From positions 48,771,493 through 48,835,492 of the forward strand of contig OX419759.1 in the NCBI GenBank assembly GCA_948567375.1: DNA of 64,000 nucleotides, written 5' to 3'. Of this stretch, positions 1-11,763 are shown piece after piece. A program made the translations under genes and the position numbers. How positions within the stretch are numbered: the first letter of the stretch is position 1; each line of letters starts with the position of its first letter. The stretch comes from Lunularia cruciata (lineage: Eukaryota > Streptophyta > Marchantiopsida > Lunulariales > Lunulariaceae). The notes beneath the pieces are model-generated. The model was not told the origin of the DNA. It saw only the letters and a program-made list of their open reading frames with translations, and did no database searches.

Positions 1-430
1 CTCCTCACCCCTTGTTTATATACTTATGAAAAATTTACGCATCAAAGTTACTAATTATTGGACTAACTCAAGTTACTAGGCTAAAAGTCAAGTAAAGTCA
101 AAAAGTAGAAAGGAATATCCATTCACATGGGCATATTCCACTAGCATATGATCTTATCTTGATCCAACCACTAAGTCAAGGATTCCTTCACATGGGCTAT
201 CCTTGGACTATAGAAGAATCCAAAACAAAAAGGCTTATGGGCCCAAGAGTTCTCAACTCTTTCCTCAAAGCCAAACACCTAAGAATAATACCAAGTCAAC
301 ACACTAGAATCCAAAATAGTGGTGTTCATCTTTTCCACTTCCTCTAAAGTAAGGTCCCTTCTATCTTAGTTGTGACTAACTTTAGCTCATCATGACTAAT
401 ATAAAACCATCATTTATCTCTATATAAATA
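1..430. repeat. LTR-like direct repeat, copy 1
   Basis: This stretch is repeated, diverged but readily alignable, at 6046-6475; shared landmarks include the 'ccttggactatagaagaatc' block and the 'cctctaaagtaaggtcc' block. The two copies have the same orientation and bracket the minus-strand coding relics between them, so they may be the LTRs of one old element. The first copy may begin before the window. No terminal TG/CA or target duplication could be established. Confidence 0.5.
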
Positions 431-479
431 ATATCTCTCAAGTACTTGTAATACCAAGCTAAATATCATAATACCACAC

Positions 480-1480
480 ACATGCACAAATGGGTGTTAT
501 AGATCTGCTCACGGTCCTCATGGCCATTGATGATTGTGGTCAGTTCCTCAATGCATTTTCAAGCCTTTTCAACCTCTGCATTGAAGGTCTGCTTGTCCTT
601 GGTACTCTAGAGATAGAGAACCTTTAGTTCTTGCTTGAGAGATATCACTTCCTCATCCCTAGCACTTAACTGCTCCATGTGCTTCTTCTTCCTCTCCTCC
701 TCAAAATGCTCAGACCTCCCCTTAATGGTTAGCAAATTGGAGTCCAATTGGGATATTCATTGTTGTGCTCTTGATATCTCCTCCTTCATCAGGGCTGTCT
801 CTTTGTCCTTTTCCTTCAGCTTCTCTACTTAGGTTGCCCTATAATTCTGCAAACTTCTATTTGGGAAGTACCTACCTTCATCACACCAAGCTCGGCCTTC
901 ACTTGGTGCAGCTCCACTCTGGCACCATTTTAGCATTGTGTCATTATCTTTCTTCCAGACCTTGTAGTTCATAGACAGGGCATTATGTTCCTCCCTTGCC
1001 CGTCTTAGCTCCGCAGCCTTACCTGCAAGAGCACCCTCCAATTCCCAAACTCATGACAAGTTGACCATCTTTTTCTTTGGTCCAACCCCACTGGCATTTG
1101 ATTGTGGTGATTTTTCTACCTCCCACAACCATAGACACTCCTCCCAACATCATGAGTTCTTGAGCCTCTAACTGATTCAGCTTCCACTCTTGGTATTGAC
1201 AATGCCCCTGAATCTCAATAAGTTGAGCTTCCAATGCTTGCAATGCTAGTGTGGGCCCAATCAACTCTTTCTCTGCTCCTAGCTTCTCTCGGACAGGCCT
1301 CTGAAATTGATAGTGTAAAAACTCTATCAAGCATTTGTAGTCTGTCACGGTTGGGTCTATTTCAAGATAAGCAGGCAGTAGGTCCTCAATGGCTTTTAAT
1401 ACCTGGCCCCAACATGTGAACTACCCAAGTTGACAAGGGTGGGTAATTCACAGTGTAATCTGACTTGGTTCCTTGTAGGC
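480..1480 (-). pseudogene. Coiled-coil gag-like coding relic, copy 1
   Basis: A broken minus-strand coding region whose best open piece (1019-1348) contains an ALEAQLIEIQ-type charged heptad-rich stretch; a second open piece lies at 829-1041. It is homologous to 3850-5500: both contain a 'LLPAY-EID' phrase followed by a glutamate/leucine-rich segment with LEAQL-EI. The predicted product is a coiled coil with no catalytic motif I can name. Because it sits inside a pair of LTR-like repeats I infer a gag-like protein of a non-autonomous LTR element, but a captured host gene is possible. Frame breaks show it is not functional. Confidence 0.4.
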
Positions 1481-3849
1481 CTCTGGGTTGGGCTAGCACT
1501 CCTCCTTTTGCGGTATCAAGGCCGCTTCCCTTTCTTGTGGGTGATTATGTACTGGTGTCATGACCACCAAGATGTGTTCTTCATTGGGTCTTGTTGGAGA
1601 ATTTTATATCTTGGTAACTTGCATAGTAATTTAGTAACTTGCTACAGTAGTCTAGTTGGATGACCATAGCAAAGTAAGTTTTTTGTTACTTAAAAGGCAC
1701 TAAAACCCTTGGCTGGTTTGAGTTATACAAACTGTTTATCAAATCAAATTTAGGTTCTAGTGGCTAGATGCAAATTGTGGTGGATTTAGCATATCAAGAA
1801 GGTCTATCTTTGGTTATATATTTTTACTTTAGGCAGTTTAGTTCTACCCAGGCTGAGTATCGGGCTCTCCCAAATGAAACATGAAGCAATTTTGGCTATG
1901 AGAGATTTTATCAAAGATTGAGTTTTCAAAAATAGAACCTGCTTTTAACGACAATTTAAATTCAATTTATTTCATACAAAATTCATTTTTACATTGTATG
2001 ATAAAGTATAAAAGAACCCACCAGCATTTTTTACGTGAAAAGATACAATACAATGAGGTTTACCATCCCAATAATTACCGTCCCAATTATTCTGCAAGCA
2101 GCTGGTCATGATGGTGTAAACTAGGCATCAATGCAAAGGATAAATTTAGAGATATTTAAGGTTATGCTAAGCAGAAACTGATACGTCTGAAGTACTACAT
2201 TCTTCCACGTGTTCGTCCCCGTGACTAGAGAACAGAACTATCTGTTTAGATAAGATTCTGAAGAAATTTTACATATACTACATAGTCAATAACCATTGAA
2301 GCGCTACTTGCATTTGGTCCTTCTTGACATGGTTCTTAGCATATAGTCAGACTCTTATGGGAGCTAATAAATTTAGTGCACACTATTTCATGACTCTAGT
2401 TCCGAACATGACCACATTATTACTATAGCACAATGATGAAACACCTTCCAGTGCTGTAGTTTGTGTATGTCCGTAGCTCTGGATCACCAACTCATTAACA
2501 TGGTTGGGAAATTGTTGATCACACAATAACAAGATATTACAGTAAAATCTTCCACAAAAATCAAATAATGAATATCTGTTGGCACACAAACGTAGCTACA
2601 TAGGCTCTCTTGTGACACAGGTCAATATTGCAACTAAAAACAGTTGTTGATGAATCTGAATTATTGGGATCCATTACCGGTCTTCTACTACACAGTCTTA
2701 TCTAGATTGTCCATGGATAGGTAGTGTTTATTATGATAGCCCATTTTTTACGTACATGCAGTATATAATTGGTAAGAACAGGTCATTCCCACAAAGATTC
2801 GGTTCTGAATTGGCTAGGAGTGTAGGGAAAGTGTCATTTTGTCACAAGTCGGCTATTGTTACAAAATTAACTCCTTGAGCACGACAATTCCCAGAAGAGG
2901 GAATAGTACCCTTCTGCGGCACACTACAAAAAAAATAAAACCTAAATCATATTCCCAAATTATATATGTCCCTGCACGAGCTCCTGACGGTGATGATTCA
3001 GTCTGTCGTGTTGGTCACCGGTCCTGAAGGTCTTTCCCTTGCAATTACCTATATAATGCACACCACATTGCCAATGAGAGAGTTCTACCCTTCTCAGAAG
3101 GCACTCCTCACCATTGTACTGCAAGTTCACAATACCCTGAGCTTTTCATTATGCATGGTACTTTACAACACTCACAACCATCACGACTCTCAACGTGTCA
3201 TCCTGACTCTTCAAAACTCCCAAGCCTGATTGCACTCCCACACCTCAGCACCTACTTCCAGTTTCTCACCACTACTCAACTCAGCAATCAAGAAACATAC
3301 ACCATACTGACATTGATACACTCAAGATCCAAGAGGTCCTTAGGCATTGTCCTCAGAGCAGAGTCAAATTCACAAACACACAAGCAAAGTGTTTGCACAA
3401 TCTGAACCAATTTGAACAGTCAAGTATGAGATGGAATCCCAATCTATGCTACCTAAACCTGTATTAAGTTGGGATGAATCCCCTTATACTCTCTATTACA
3501 ACAAGATGGGGCATATCCATAGATGTGTGATGCCACAACCCCGTAACTGTGAATTAAGACTAACCCTACTCTATCTAATTGGTTGTTACAAATTAAATGT
3601 TACCGCAGCACCACCTATAGAGAGCCGCTTACTATAAACTCTACAAATACTATGACTCCAGCTACACATTGGGGGAATGGTCCTCACAATTGGATATTTA
3701 CAAGGGCATCAATTTGATGTGTAGAGCCTTAATTGCTCAAAGAATTCCTATACATGTCATCACGTGAAGACATCCCATCATGATGAGATCCCCAACCCAA
3801 TGAAGTCCCAACCCAATGGTTAAGTCATGACTACCACATTTTGATGGTC
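1481..3849. other. Anonymous intergenic DNA
   Basis: I see no gene here. The open frames are short (62-87 codons), unrelated to anything I recognise and not exon-like. The stretch separates the two copies of the coiled-coil relic, so it may be an insertion between them or unalignable internal element sequence. Confidence 0.5.
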
Positions 3850-5752
3850 CAAAACTATACAATTATACAAGTATTGTACACCACAATCTTCTTTTGTCAC
3901 ACTTCTGCACCTTTACACCTCCAAATCAGCTCCTTGATGTGTTTATTACACACATCCAGTTTGTGGTGGATACTGCTTAAGACACTTTTGAACTTGGCAT
4001 CATCATGCTTGTGCAGCTTCTCTGCCAGCTTGGTTAATTGTTTAGTGAAGTAGGTATTGGCTTTTAAGGCTTTTATTTTTTACTTCAGCTCCTGTAGCTT
4101 AGCCTAGTGAGCTTGGGTCGTAACAGCCAAATTCACTTGGGTCTTCAACATATTATCAATGTCTTCCATGACTTTAAGAACTCGTGTTCATTCCTTGTCC
4201 AAAGTATCACATATGGATTTCAACTTCATCTCTACCTCTTGTTTGACTTGTACTCCAATGGTTTGGGCCTAGTCTTCATGGTCAGCCACGATCAGATCAT
4301 GGACAACTTCTCAATGGGCATCTTGGTAACTTCCAAGGTGGCATCACAAATTTGCTCTTCTATGGCCTTTCACCTTCCATATACTGTCTGGCTCCTTATC
4401 TAGGGACATCACCTCCTTGTCCATAGCATCCCACTCCTTGGCATGCTTCTCTTCATCTCTTCGTTCACCACTTGGATCTATCATTAATAGTTGTCAAGTT
4501 GGATTCCAATTGGTAATCTGTTGCCTCAAGCTTGCTATCTCCACCATCATCTTAGCTATCTTCCAATCCTTTTCCTGCATACTCTCCTCCTATGCAGTCT
4601 TGTAATCCATGAAGGCCCTCTCTCATCGGGTAGACCCTGCCTTCAACACTCCAAGGTCCACCTTGATGCTCTATAATTCCTCCTTGTGATTCATTAGCAC
4701 AGTGTCACTGTCATGTTTCCAAGCCTTGTAGTTGTTGGAAAGCACATTGAACTCACCCTACTTTGTCTTCAAGGAGGCTTCCCAATTTTCTAGAGCAGCT
4801 TCAAGGAGATGAACTTGCACCTCCATGGAAGTTGGGTCTTCTTTCCTTTGTAGTGCCGCACTCCTCTTTGTGGTGCTCCACCGCCATGATCACCATACTT
4901 ACCTCTGCCTTTTGCCCATGCCAGCTATTCTCAAAGATAGGCCATCTCTCAAGATTCTCTTGGATCACAATGCTGGTCATCATGCACATTATACCTTTTT
5001 ATTTCCATGAGTTGGGCCTCTAGTGCAAGATGTGGGTGTTGGCTTTGACCAACTCCCTCTCTATTGCTTGTTTTTCTCATATGGCCATCTAAATTTGAAA
5101 GTGCAAGAAATCTCCTATGATCCTTCACCGCAAGGTCAATTTCTTGGTAGGCAGGGAGTAGTTCTTCCAAGGTCTTTGGTATTGGTCCCAATAAGTAACC
5201 CAAGACAACAATGGAGGATAGTTGAGAAGGTACATGAAGGGCTCCTCCATGTACACCGGCAAACTTGGCTTGGGCACTAGTGCCTCTCATGGTGGGGTTG
5301 GTGCAGCTCCACTAAGTTGTAGGAGATCTGAACTTGGGGCAAGGATCATTGGAGCATGTTTCACTTTTGGTGCTCCTAAGGTACTTGCTGGTTCCCCTTC
5401 TTCAGGTTGAGACTCATTCACCATAGTCTCCTTGGGTCTAACATTCTTTGGACGGGAGTTGAATTCCACAATGATCTGATCTAGGTCCAAGGGCGCTCAT
5501 GTTCCTTTCCCCTTTTCCTCACTCAAAAATCTCCTTATGCTTACCCGGGATGGTGAGTGTAAGATAGTCTTGAGCACCAATTCTTGAGGTGGAGTTACCT
5601 CTTGATGCTTGTGTCCTTGAGAGATAGCCAAAACCTGACTTATCCAAAACTTGAACTATACCCTCTTCTTTGTGGATCAATGTTGGGGGAGGGGTCTCCT
5701 TTTGCAATTGGGATATCATGATCATCTCCTCAATCATCCACCACAACATCAC
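3850..5752 (-). pseudogene. Coiled-coil gag-like coding relic, copy 2
   Basis: A longer minus-strand copy of the relic at 480-1480. Open pieces, read from 5' to 3' on the minus strand, are 5519-5752, 5287-5490 (Pro/Glu-rich, with SQPEEGEP), 4949-5290 (TLEELLPAYQEIDLAV, then LALEAQLMEIK) and 4801-4989 (NSWHGQKAEVS region). C-terminal parts continue in broken frames to about 3900. The N-terminal Pro-rich segment followed by a coiled coil resembles a structural (gag-like) protein, but no zinc knuckle, protease or polymerase follows, so the element would be non-autonomous. No host function is assigned. Confidence 0.4.
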
Positions 5753-5856
5753 CTTGTCCCCTCTTCTTTGTGTATCGGTGTTGGAGGAGGGATCTCCTTT
5801 TGCATTGGGATATCATGACCTCCCCCTCGCCATCAACCACAATATCCCCTTGGTCA
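5660..5856. repeat. Tandem duplication, about 98-bp unit
   Basis: Two adjacent similar units, both containing 'cctcttctttgtg' and then 'tctccttttgca' and 'gggatatcatga'. They lie in the 5' (N-terminal) part of the coiled-coil relic copy 2 on the minus strand. Confidence 0.7.
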
Positions 5857-6045
5857 AGATTGTGAGCCAGCTTGTCTCTCACTCAAGATGAACCTCTGAT
5901 GGCTATTAAGGTAGCTTATTATGGACTAAGAAGGCAAGAACCCCGACTCTATCATACTCCTCCAAGGCCAACACTCCAAGATTCAAACCATTACTCAATA
6001 GAGAATTCAATGAGAGAGAGATAGTTACAAATGAAAGGATGATGG

Positions 6046-6475
6046 AGTACTTTCTCACCTCTAGTTGATATACTTGTGAAAAATTTATGCACCAAAGTTA
6101 CTAATTACTAGAGGAACTCAAGTTATTGGGTTAAAAGTCAAGTAAAGTCAAAATTCTACAGAGATATCTATACTCATGGGAATATTCTCCTAAGCATGTG
6201 GTTTTATCTTGACCCAACCATTAAATCAAAGATTTCTTCATATGTGCTATCCTTGGACTATAGAAGAATCCAAAGCACAAAGATTGTGGACCCAAGAGTT
6301 TTCAACTCTTTTCTCAAAGCCAAACACCTAAAAATAGTTCCAAGTCAATACATTAAAATCCAAAACAATGGTGCTTATCTTTTCTATTTCCTCTAAAGTA
6401 AGGTCCTCTCTATCTTAACTATGACTAAATTTAGCTAATCATAACTAATGAAAAACTATAATGTTTTAAAAATAA
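6046..6475. repeat. LTR-like direct repeat, copy 2
   Basis: Partner of the repeat at 1-430, same orientation, diverged by scattered substitutions and small indels. It closes the unit containing the coiled-coil relics and directly precedes a truncated gypsy LTR. Confidence 0.5.
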
Positions 6476-6479
6476 TAAA

Positions 6480-7196
6480 GAAATACAAACGAGAAAACAC
6501 AAGTTTCACACTCAAAGTCCAATGCTCCAAAGAAGCACCTTTGCTTTATTATAGAGCAAAGCAAAGACACTCAACAGAAGTATAATCCTTGGATCATATA
6601 CATGGATTTATGACATGTCATTGATCTCCATCCTCAGATTAGGTGCATGCATGGGTGACATGTCAGATCTGATCCTATCTGCTTGGTCAAATCAATGTTG
6701 ATCAAAGGGAATCTTTAGAGAATCTTCTTGTAAGAATCTCCATATCATATGGGTGAGGTATTGTTGGAAAGCTCTTGATGAGATAAATAGAGGGGAGGGA
6801 AGGCCAGTCTTTTTTCTTTAAATCATGTGTCTACACATTTTCAAGGCCTAATCATCCGTTTAGGCCCTCAAAATTGCCTCTAAAGATTTCAAGCATATTT
6901 TGGTTTCTACTCTATTAGTAGAAGTACCCTTTTGGTGATACTTCTTTCTCATCTTTTTAGTTCATCTTGTATAACATTCTTTTAGATGTTACCAAACCAA
7001 ATTTCACCTCTAGATCATATTTCTAGCTATTGGTTCTAAGGTTTTCAAGTTTGTTTTGGTTTCTACCTTATTAGTAGAAGTACTCTTTTGGTGATACCTC
7101 TATTTGATCTATTTAGTCCATCATGTATAACATATTTCTAGATGTTACTAAACCAAATTTCACCTCTAGATCATATGTTTAGCTATTTGTATTACA
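6480..7196 (-). mobile_element. Truncated solo LTR of the Ty3/gypsy family
   Basis: Matches the LTRs at 57305-57882 and 58408-59162 through most of its length: the 'tttcacactca' start region, 'gggtgacatgtc' and the repeated 'ctattagtagaagta' blocks. It ends in the family terminus GTATTACA at 7196. The first 50 or so bases of the LTR, including TGTAATAC, are missing. Like the LTR at 58408 it carries the internal tandem duplication containing 'agtagaagta'; the LTR at 57305 has one copy. No target duplication is visible because the left end is lost. Orientation is inferred from the gypsy element at the window end. Confidence 0.75.
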
Positions 7197-9420
7197 CCAC
7201 GTCTATTTCATAGGCTACCTTGTACATTTCATGATGAGGCTAGATAGGCTTTTTTTATACCACTTGATTGCTTGGCATGTGATCCCTTGGATGAGTTAGA
7301 ATGGTTCTTATTCCTCTTACTCCCTTGATGGGTCCTTTGTTATGCTAGAGGAGGATGTGCAAGGCATAAAGAGGTGGTTGCTAGATTTTGTTGATTTTGA
7401 GTAGGAGATTTTGCTACCCTACAAGAGGAGTCAATTAAGGTTGCATGTTTTAGGAGACAAATTTTTCCTCAAGATACCATAAAGTTCACTCAATTACAAT
7501 GGTGTACGACATTGGGTCATGCATGAGAGTTTAGTAGAGTAGCACAAGTGCAACACCTTTTATCTATGGTTAGTACTAATGATGAGACTATCTCTTCACT
7601 ATGCTCATTACATCCTATGGTAGGAGAGGAAGTACCATTAGAGGTCTTATAGTATCAACCTAAGCAGCTTTTATGTTTTGATAGGTCACTTTTTGCACTA
7701 CTTCTCACCTCTCCTCAAGAGGCTTGTCAAGGATGGTATATGTACATTGTAGAGATTGCTTTCATGTAGATGATCCTTCTGGTGGATTTATTTGACTTGT
7801 TTCATGTGGCTATAGCTATAGCAAGGGGAGATATTCCTACGTCAATTAGTTGGGTGTTAGGGGCTAGTCATCTTCTTGCAATGGAGAAGGGTATGGGGCA
7901 TTAGACCGTTTGCTATTGAAGAGATCTTTTTGTGCTTGATTAGCCATATCATTGTCCTTTAGCATCAATCTCACTTTCAATACACCTCAATCCACATCAA
8001 TTTGGAGTAGCTACACTTGGAGGTTGCAAGGCTATTCACTAGGCACTCTTAGACCCAAAGGAGGATCATGGGAGTCTTTGGTGGTGTTATTGGACCAAGG
8101 ACATTTGAGTGTGTGATGGGGGATTTGGCATGTAGATATGCATCTCTACCAATCTTGTGAGGAGGGGTAGGCTTATTATCCATGGATTAGATATCACCTA
8201 TAGTGTTTTTGGGTAGTTGGGCTCTCTCGGCACCCTTACTTTTCTCCAATTTTTTGGTTGTTGATAGGTCAATTTTAGAGACTTAAGTGACCAAGGTGGA
8301 AGAGGGATCCTTTTCTCTCCATGTGTTACTACAATATACGAGAGATGGTCTATTGCCATGGGCTTCTGAGTACCTTTCATCCTTTGCTTCACTATCCTCA
8401 AAATGGACCAAAGGTTTGCAGTCTTCCTTGATGGAGCAATAGTGTCAACATATGCTACATTCTCTCTTTGTTGACTCATCCATTCCTTGGGCCACTAGAG
8501 AAAATCTTTCCTCTTACTTTGGTAAGGGTATATGCTCTTGGATCCTAGCTCTATAGTGCATTAGGGCATCCAACTTGCATCGGCCACTTTCTCTATATTG
8601 ATGAGGTTTCACTTAGGTTTGGTCCACTCATTTGCATCTTTGTTACTCACTTGTGAGTGCGGTTCTGCACTAGATGCAATTGCAATCCATATGACCGCTG
8701 TCCTTTATGGAGTAAAAAGGATAGCTACCTATGATCCCATTAGGGATATAGTGTTTGTTATGGGCATGAGAGAGTGGATACCTTGCTTGGAGGGAGTGTT
8801 CATATTCTTGGTACGACATTCGCTAGAGCAGACTTATACTTGGTCCAAGATGATCAAGTGACAATGATGGATGTTGTGGTTATAGACCCTATGCGGAGGG
8901 AGTGGAGCGGAGTTATAGACCTTACGTAGAGTTTTGGAGGGAGTGATTACTCATCCTCTTGGATGGGCAGCGAGCGGTGCTGCAGCATGGAAGGTCTCCA
9001 AGTATAGGGGTATGCAGCGAGGTCACCTCTTTGTTTCTCTAGCCTTGGAGTTATATGGAACAATGGACATGGCATTAGACACATTTGTAAGGGAATCTGC
9101 AAGAGCTTATTATATTAGACGTAAAGGGGTATCATTCTCATACTCAATAGCATATTTTAGATTGCATGTGTACATTGCTCTACAAAGAGCATTGGCTAGT
9201 GCAATCCATAGGAGAGCAATTACTCTAGTTGATGCTTCTTTGGATGTTAGAGTAGTTTGTAGACTGTGCAATTTCAATAGCATGGATATCTTAGGTGCGG
9301 GTAAGGGCAAATTTTTCATTTAAATACTATTGGGGCCTAGCCCCATTCTACCTCTTTTGTCTCTCCCTTGTAAGGCTTGATAGGGTCTTCCTATCCTTGA
9401 TGTGTTCTATGTGGTCAGCT
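7197..9420 (+). mobile_element. LINE copy A (R2-like family), core RT deleted
   Basis: Collinear with LINE copy D from its 36830 position onward, with the 5' part missing. The sequence jumps from the equivalent of about 37715 to about 38433 in copy D (near 8050 here), removing the reverse transcriptase core. The 3' end has the hairpin GGGGCCTAGCCCC at 9332-9344, the 'tctctcccttgtaaggcttga' block and the terminal 'ctatgtggtc' block. It abuts the gypsy LTR end exactly at 7196/7197, so either the LTR or the LINE has been rearranged there. Confidence 0.8.
8598..9323 (+). pseudogene. C-terminal nuclease-like region of LINE copy A
   Basis: Two open segments, 8598-8861 and 8934-9323, encode the C-terminal region of the LINE protein. 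The first keeps CECGSALD and a following His but has lost the fourth Cys seen in copies C and D (QCP there). The second matches the 'LGWAAS-AA-KVSKY' and 'HLFV-LALELYG' blocks of the other copies. The frame is interrupted between them near 8862-8933, so it is inactive. Confidence 0.7.
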
Positions 9421-10542
9421 TCCTTTCAATTCTTCAAATGATGCCCTACATCACTACACATACTCCAAATACATGTTCCACAATCTTATTTGGTTTTCTT
9501 GCATTCATTTTTGAGTTCTGATACCAGAAATTATCTAGGGTATAGAGACTGGAGACGAAAAGGCGTTCGCATTATGTTCGCCGGAAAGATGGGACTTTGC
9601 AGCAACTAACGAGTTATTCAACTTGTTTTCCTGTCTTGTTTGAGGTAATGTACGTGATCCGAAACTTACATCGCCCAAAATGGTTCATGTTTCGAGATCG
9701 AAACATAGTTGGCTGTGGAATGTGTTTAAGGTAAGATGGTATTCGTTATTGTTACTCGTTATCGATGTAGGAAGTGGTGCCTGAAATGACACAAGAAATA
9801 ATTATAAATCAGTACTGAATCAAGACGACGACTATCCATCGGAATAGCTCCTTCAAATGATCAGGAGAAGGAAAATCAACAAACTAGTATAACCCCCGCA
9901 ATGATCGATTTAAGTCTCGCAGTGCATGATAATCCGGAAATGCTAAAATCGATGATATAGAAATGTGGTTCTCTTCTAGTGCGCAGAGTGTGATTACTGT
10001 ATACGTATCTATAAAACCGTCGATTGCAGTCTCACAAATGGGTGTGCCCAAGCACACGAGTTGACGAGTCTGTCAAAATGACAATACACTCATCATGGTT
10101 AACAGATATTGCATCAAGTCTAATAGTACTCAACAGCGAAATACAGAATGTCAAATTCACCACACTGCTAATTGTGATGTAGACCAACCTTTGAACTTCA
10201 TATTCTCGAAATTTATTTTGTTGACGAGGAGTCTGATTAGACAAGCTCGTATTTTCGTCCTTGTAACTGATTGACGATCCGAGCACGCAGACTGTCACTT
10301 GCCATTTTCAAATTGAAAGGATGAAGGAAACAAAGAGGTTGTGAATGATAGAGGTTCTTACGCAGCATTATCTTATGGTCCGCCTCCTACTGCAGCAACC
10401 TGCAGGAAAAACGGTTCATCAATCGAAATGCACAATTTGGACAATTGCTTGATCTATCACCGGACAGTAGCCTTACGATTGCACATTACATATTCGTTAC
10501 AATATATGAATGTCAATTTCCAAAACACGCATGAGCCCAGAG
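9421..10542. other. Anonymous intergenic DNA
   Basis: No gene or repeat recognised. Two open frames (10032-10298 minus, 10341-10553 plus) have no recognisable motif and overlap the copia boundary region. Base composition is more balanced than in the 29-35 kb AT-rich tract. Confidence 0.5.
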
Positions 10543-10547
10543 CAGAC

Positions 10548-10974
10548 TGTTAGAAAAATACAATCCCTAGGACCTCTCACAATAGCACATCACTAATCAT
10601 ATTAATCAGAGGGCAACAGGAGATAACATGGTCCACTTCCCGTCCCGGAAGCTACCTCCAGACTGTTAGAAAAACACAATCCCGAGGACCTCTCACAATA
10701 GCACATCACTAATCACATTAATCAGAAATCAGAGGGCAACAGGAGATAACATGGTCCACTTCCGGAAGCTACCTCCACGGCTGAAACAGGCTCACAATAG
10801 CCTTCGATGCTTTATTGTTCTATATATATATATATATCTATCGTTGTCATCTCCTTGAACTTCTAGACAAGTAAGTGTCCACTTGAACTTCTAGACAAGT
10901 GACAAGAAACAATCATCAGTTATGTTTGCTATTGCACTTGACCAGTCATCATTGATAACAAGCCAAACATAACA
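10548..10974 (-). repeat. Copia 3' LTR with internal tandem duplication
   Basis: Begins TGTTAG at 10548 and ends CATAACA at 10974. It is longer than its partner because about 116 bp at its outer end is tandemly duplicated: units 10543-10658 and 10659-10775. Each unit starts with cagac followed by TGTTAG. The duplicated unit therefore carries the flanking host pentamer as well, so the duplication arose after insertion. Confidence 0.88.
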
Positions 10975-10989
10975 ATCTCCACCTTTCAC
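10975..10989 (-). other. Polypurine tract of the copia element
   Basis: On the minus strand this reads GTGAAAGGTGGAGAT and directly abuts the 3' LTR, the expected position and composition for the plus-strand priming site of a copia element. Confidence 0.8.
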
Positions 10990-11137
10990 TTGTATCCACC
11001 ATATCATCCCAAAAAGAAACATTGACCGTTGAGCAAAATCATGCATAACTTGAACTTCTCAACAGGAACAGGTTTAGTCAACATATCAGCTGTGTTTACC
11101 TCTGTGCCAATCTTTTGCAAATTGATCTCATCATTTA

Positions 11138-11692
11138 TCACAACTTCCCTGATAAATGATGTCTCACATCTATATGCTTTGTCCTTGAATGATATATTTG
11201 ATATTTGGCCAAGTGAATAACACTTTGGCTATCACAAAAAAGTGTGGACTTCATGTTAGGGAGTCCAACATCCTTGTCTAATCTTTGTAGCCATAATGCC
11301 TCTTTGGCAGCCTCAGTTGTCGCCATATATTCCGCCTTTGTAGTAGAAGAGCAACAATAGATTGGAGAGTAGACTTCCAACTTATTGCACCACCAACAAG
11401 TGTAAAAATAAATCCTATTATATACCTTGTCTTATCCAAGTCTCCGGGCAAAATCAGAATCTACATACCCTGTAATTTCTCCTTCTTGGTCCTTCTCCAC
11501 ATCAAAGGTAATGCCAATATTTATAGTCCGTTTCAAGTAACAAAGTATCCACTTCACAAATTCCAAATGTTGTTTCCCTGGATTTGCCATGTATCCACTT
11601 ACCATACTCACATCATATGAGATGTCTGGTCTAGTGCGGACCATAGCATACATTATACTCCCAACAGCACTAGCATAAGGAATATTTGACAT
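11138..11692 (-). pseudogene. Copia RNase H region
   Basis: Two open segments in series. The first, 11432-11692, contains PYASAVGSIMYAM-RTRPDI and the polymerase-RNase H connection (GYVDSDFA). The second, 11138-11380, contains SSTTKAEYMA, then CDSQSVIHLA and HSRTKHIDVR, hallmark copia RNase H motifs. The frame is broken between them near 11381-11431, and between the first and the RT frame near 11693-11763. Confidence 0.88.
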
Positions 11693-11763
11693 TACTTTTC
11701 TCTACTCCTCATTGGATGGACATTGCTCCAATGATATCCTGAAATGACTTTCCATTGGAGTGC

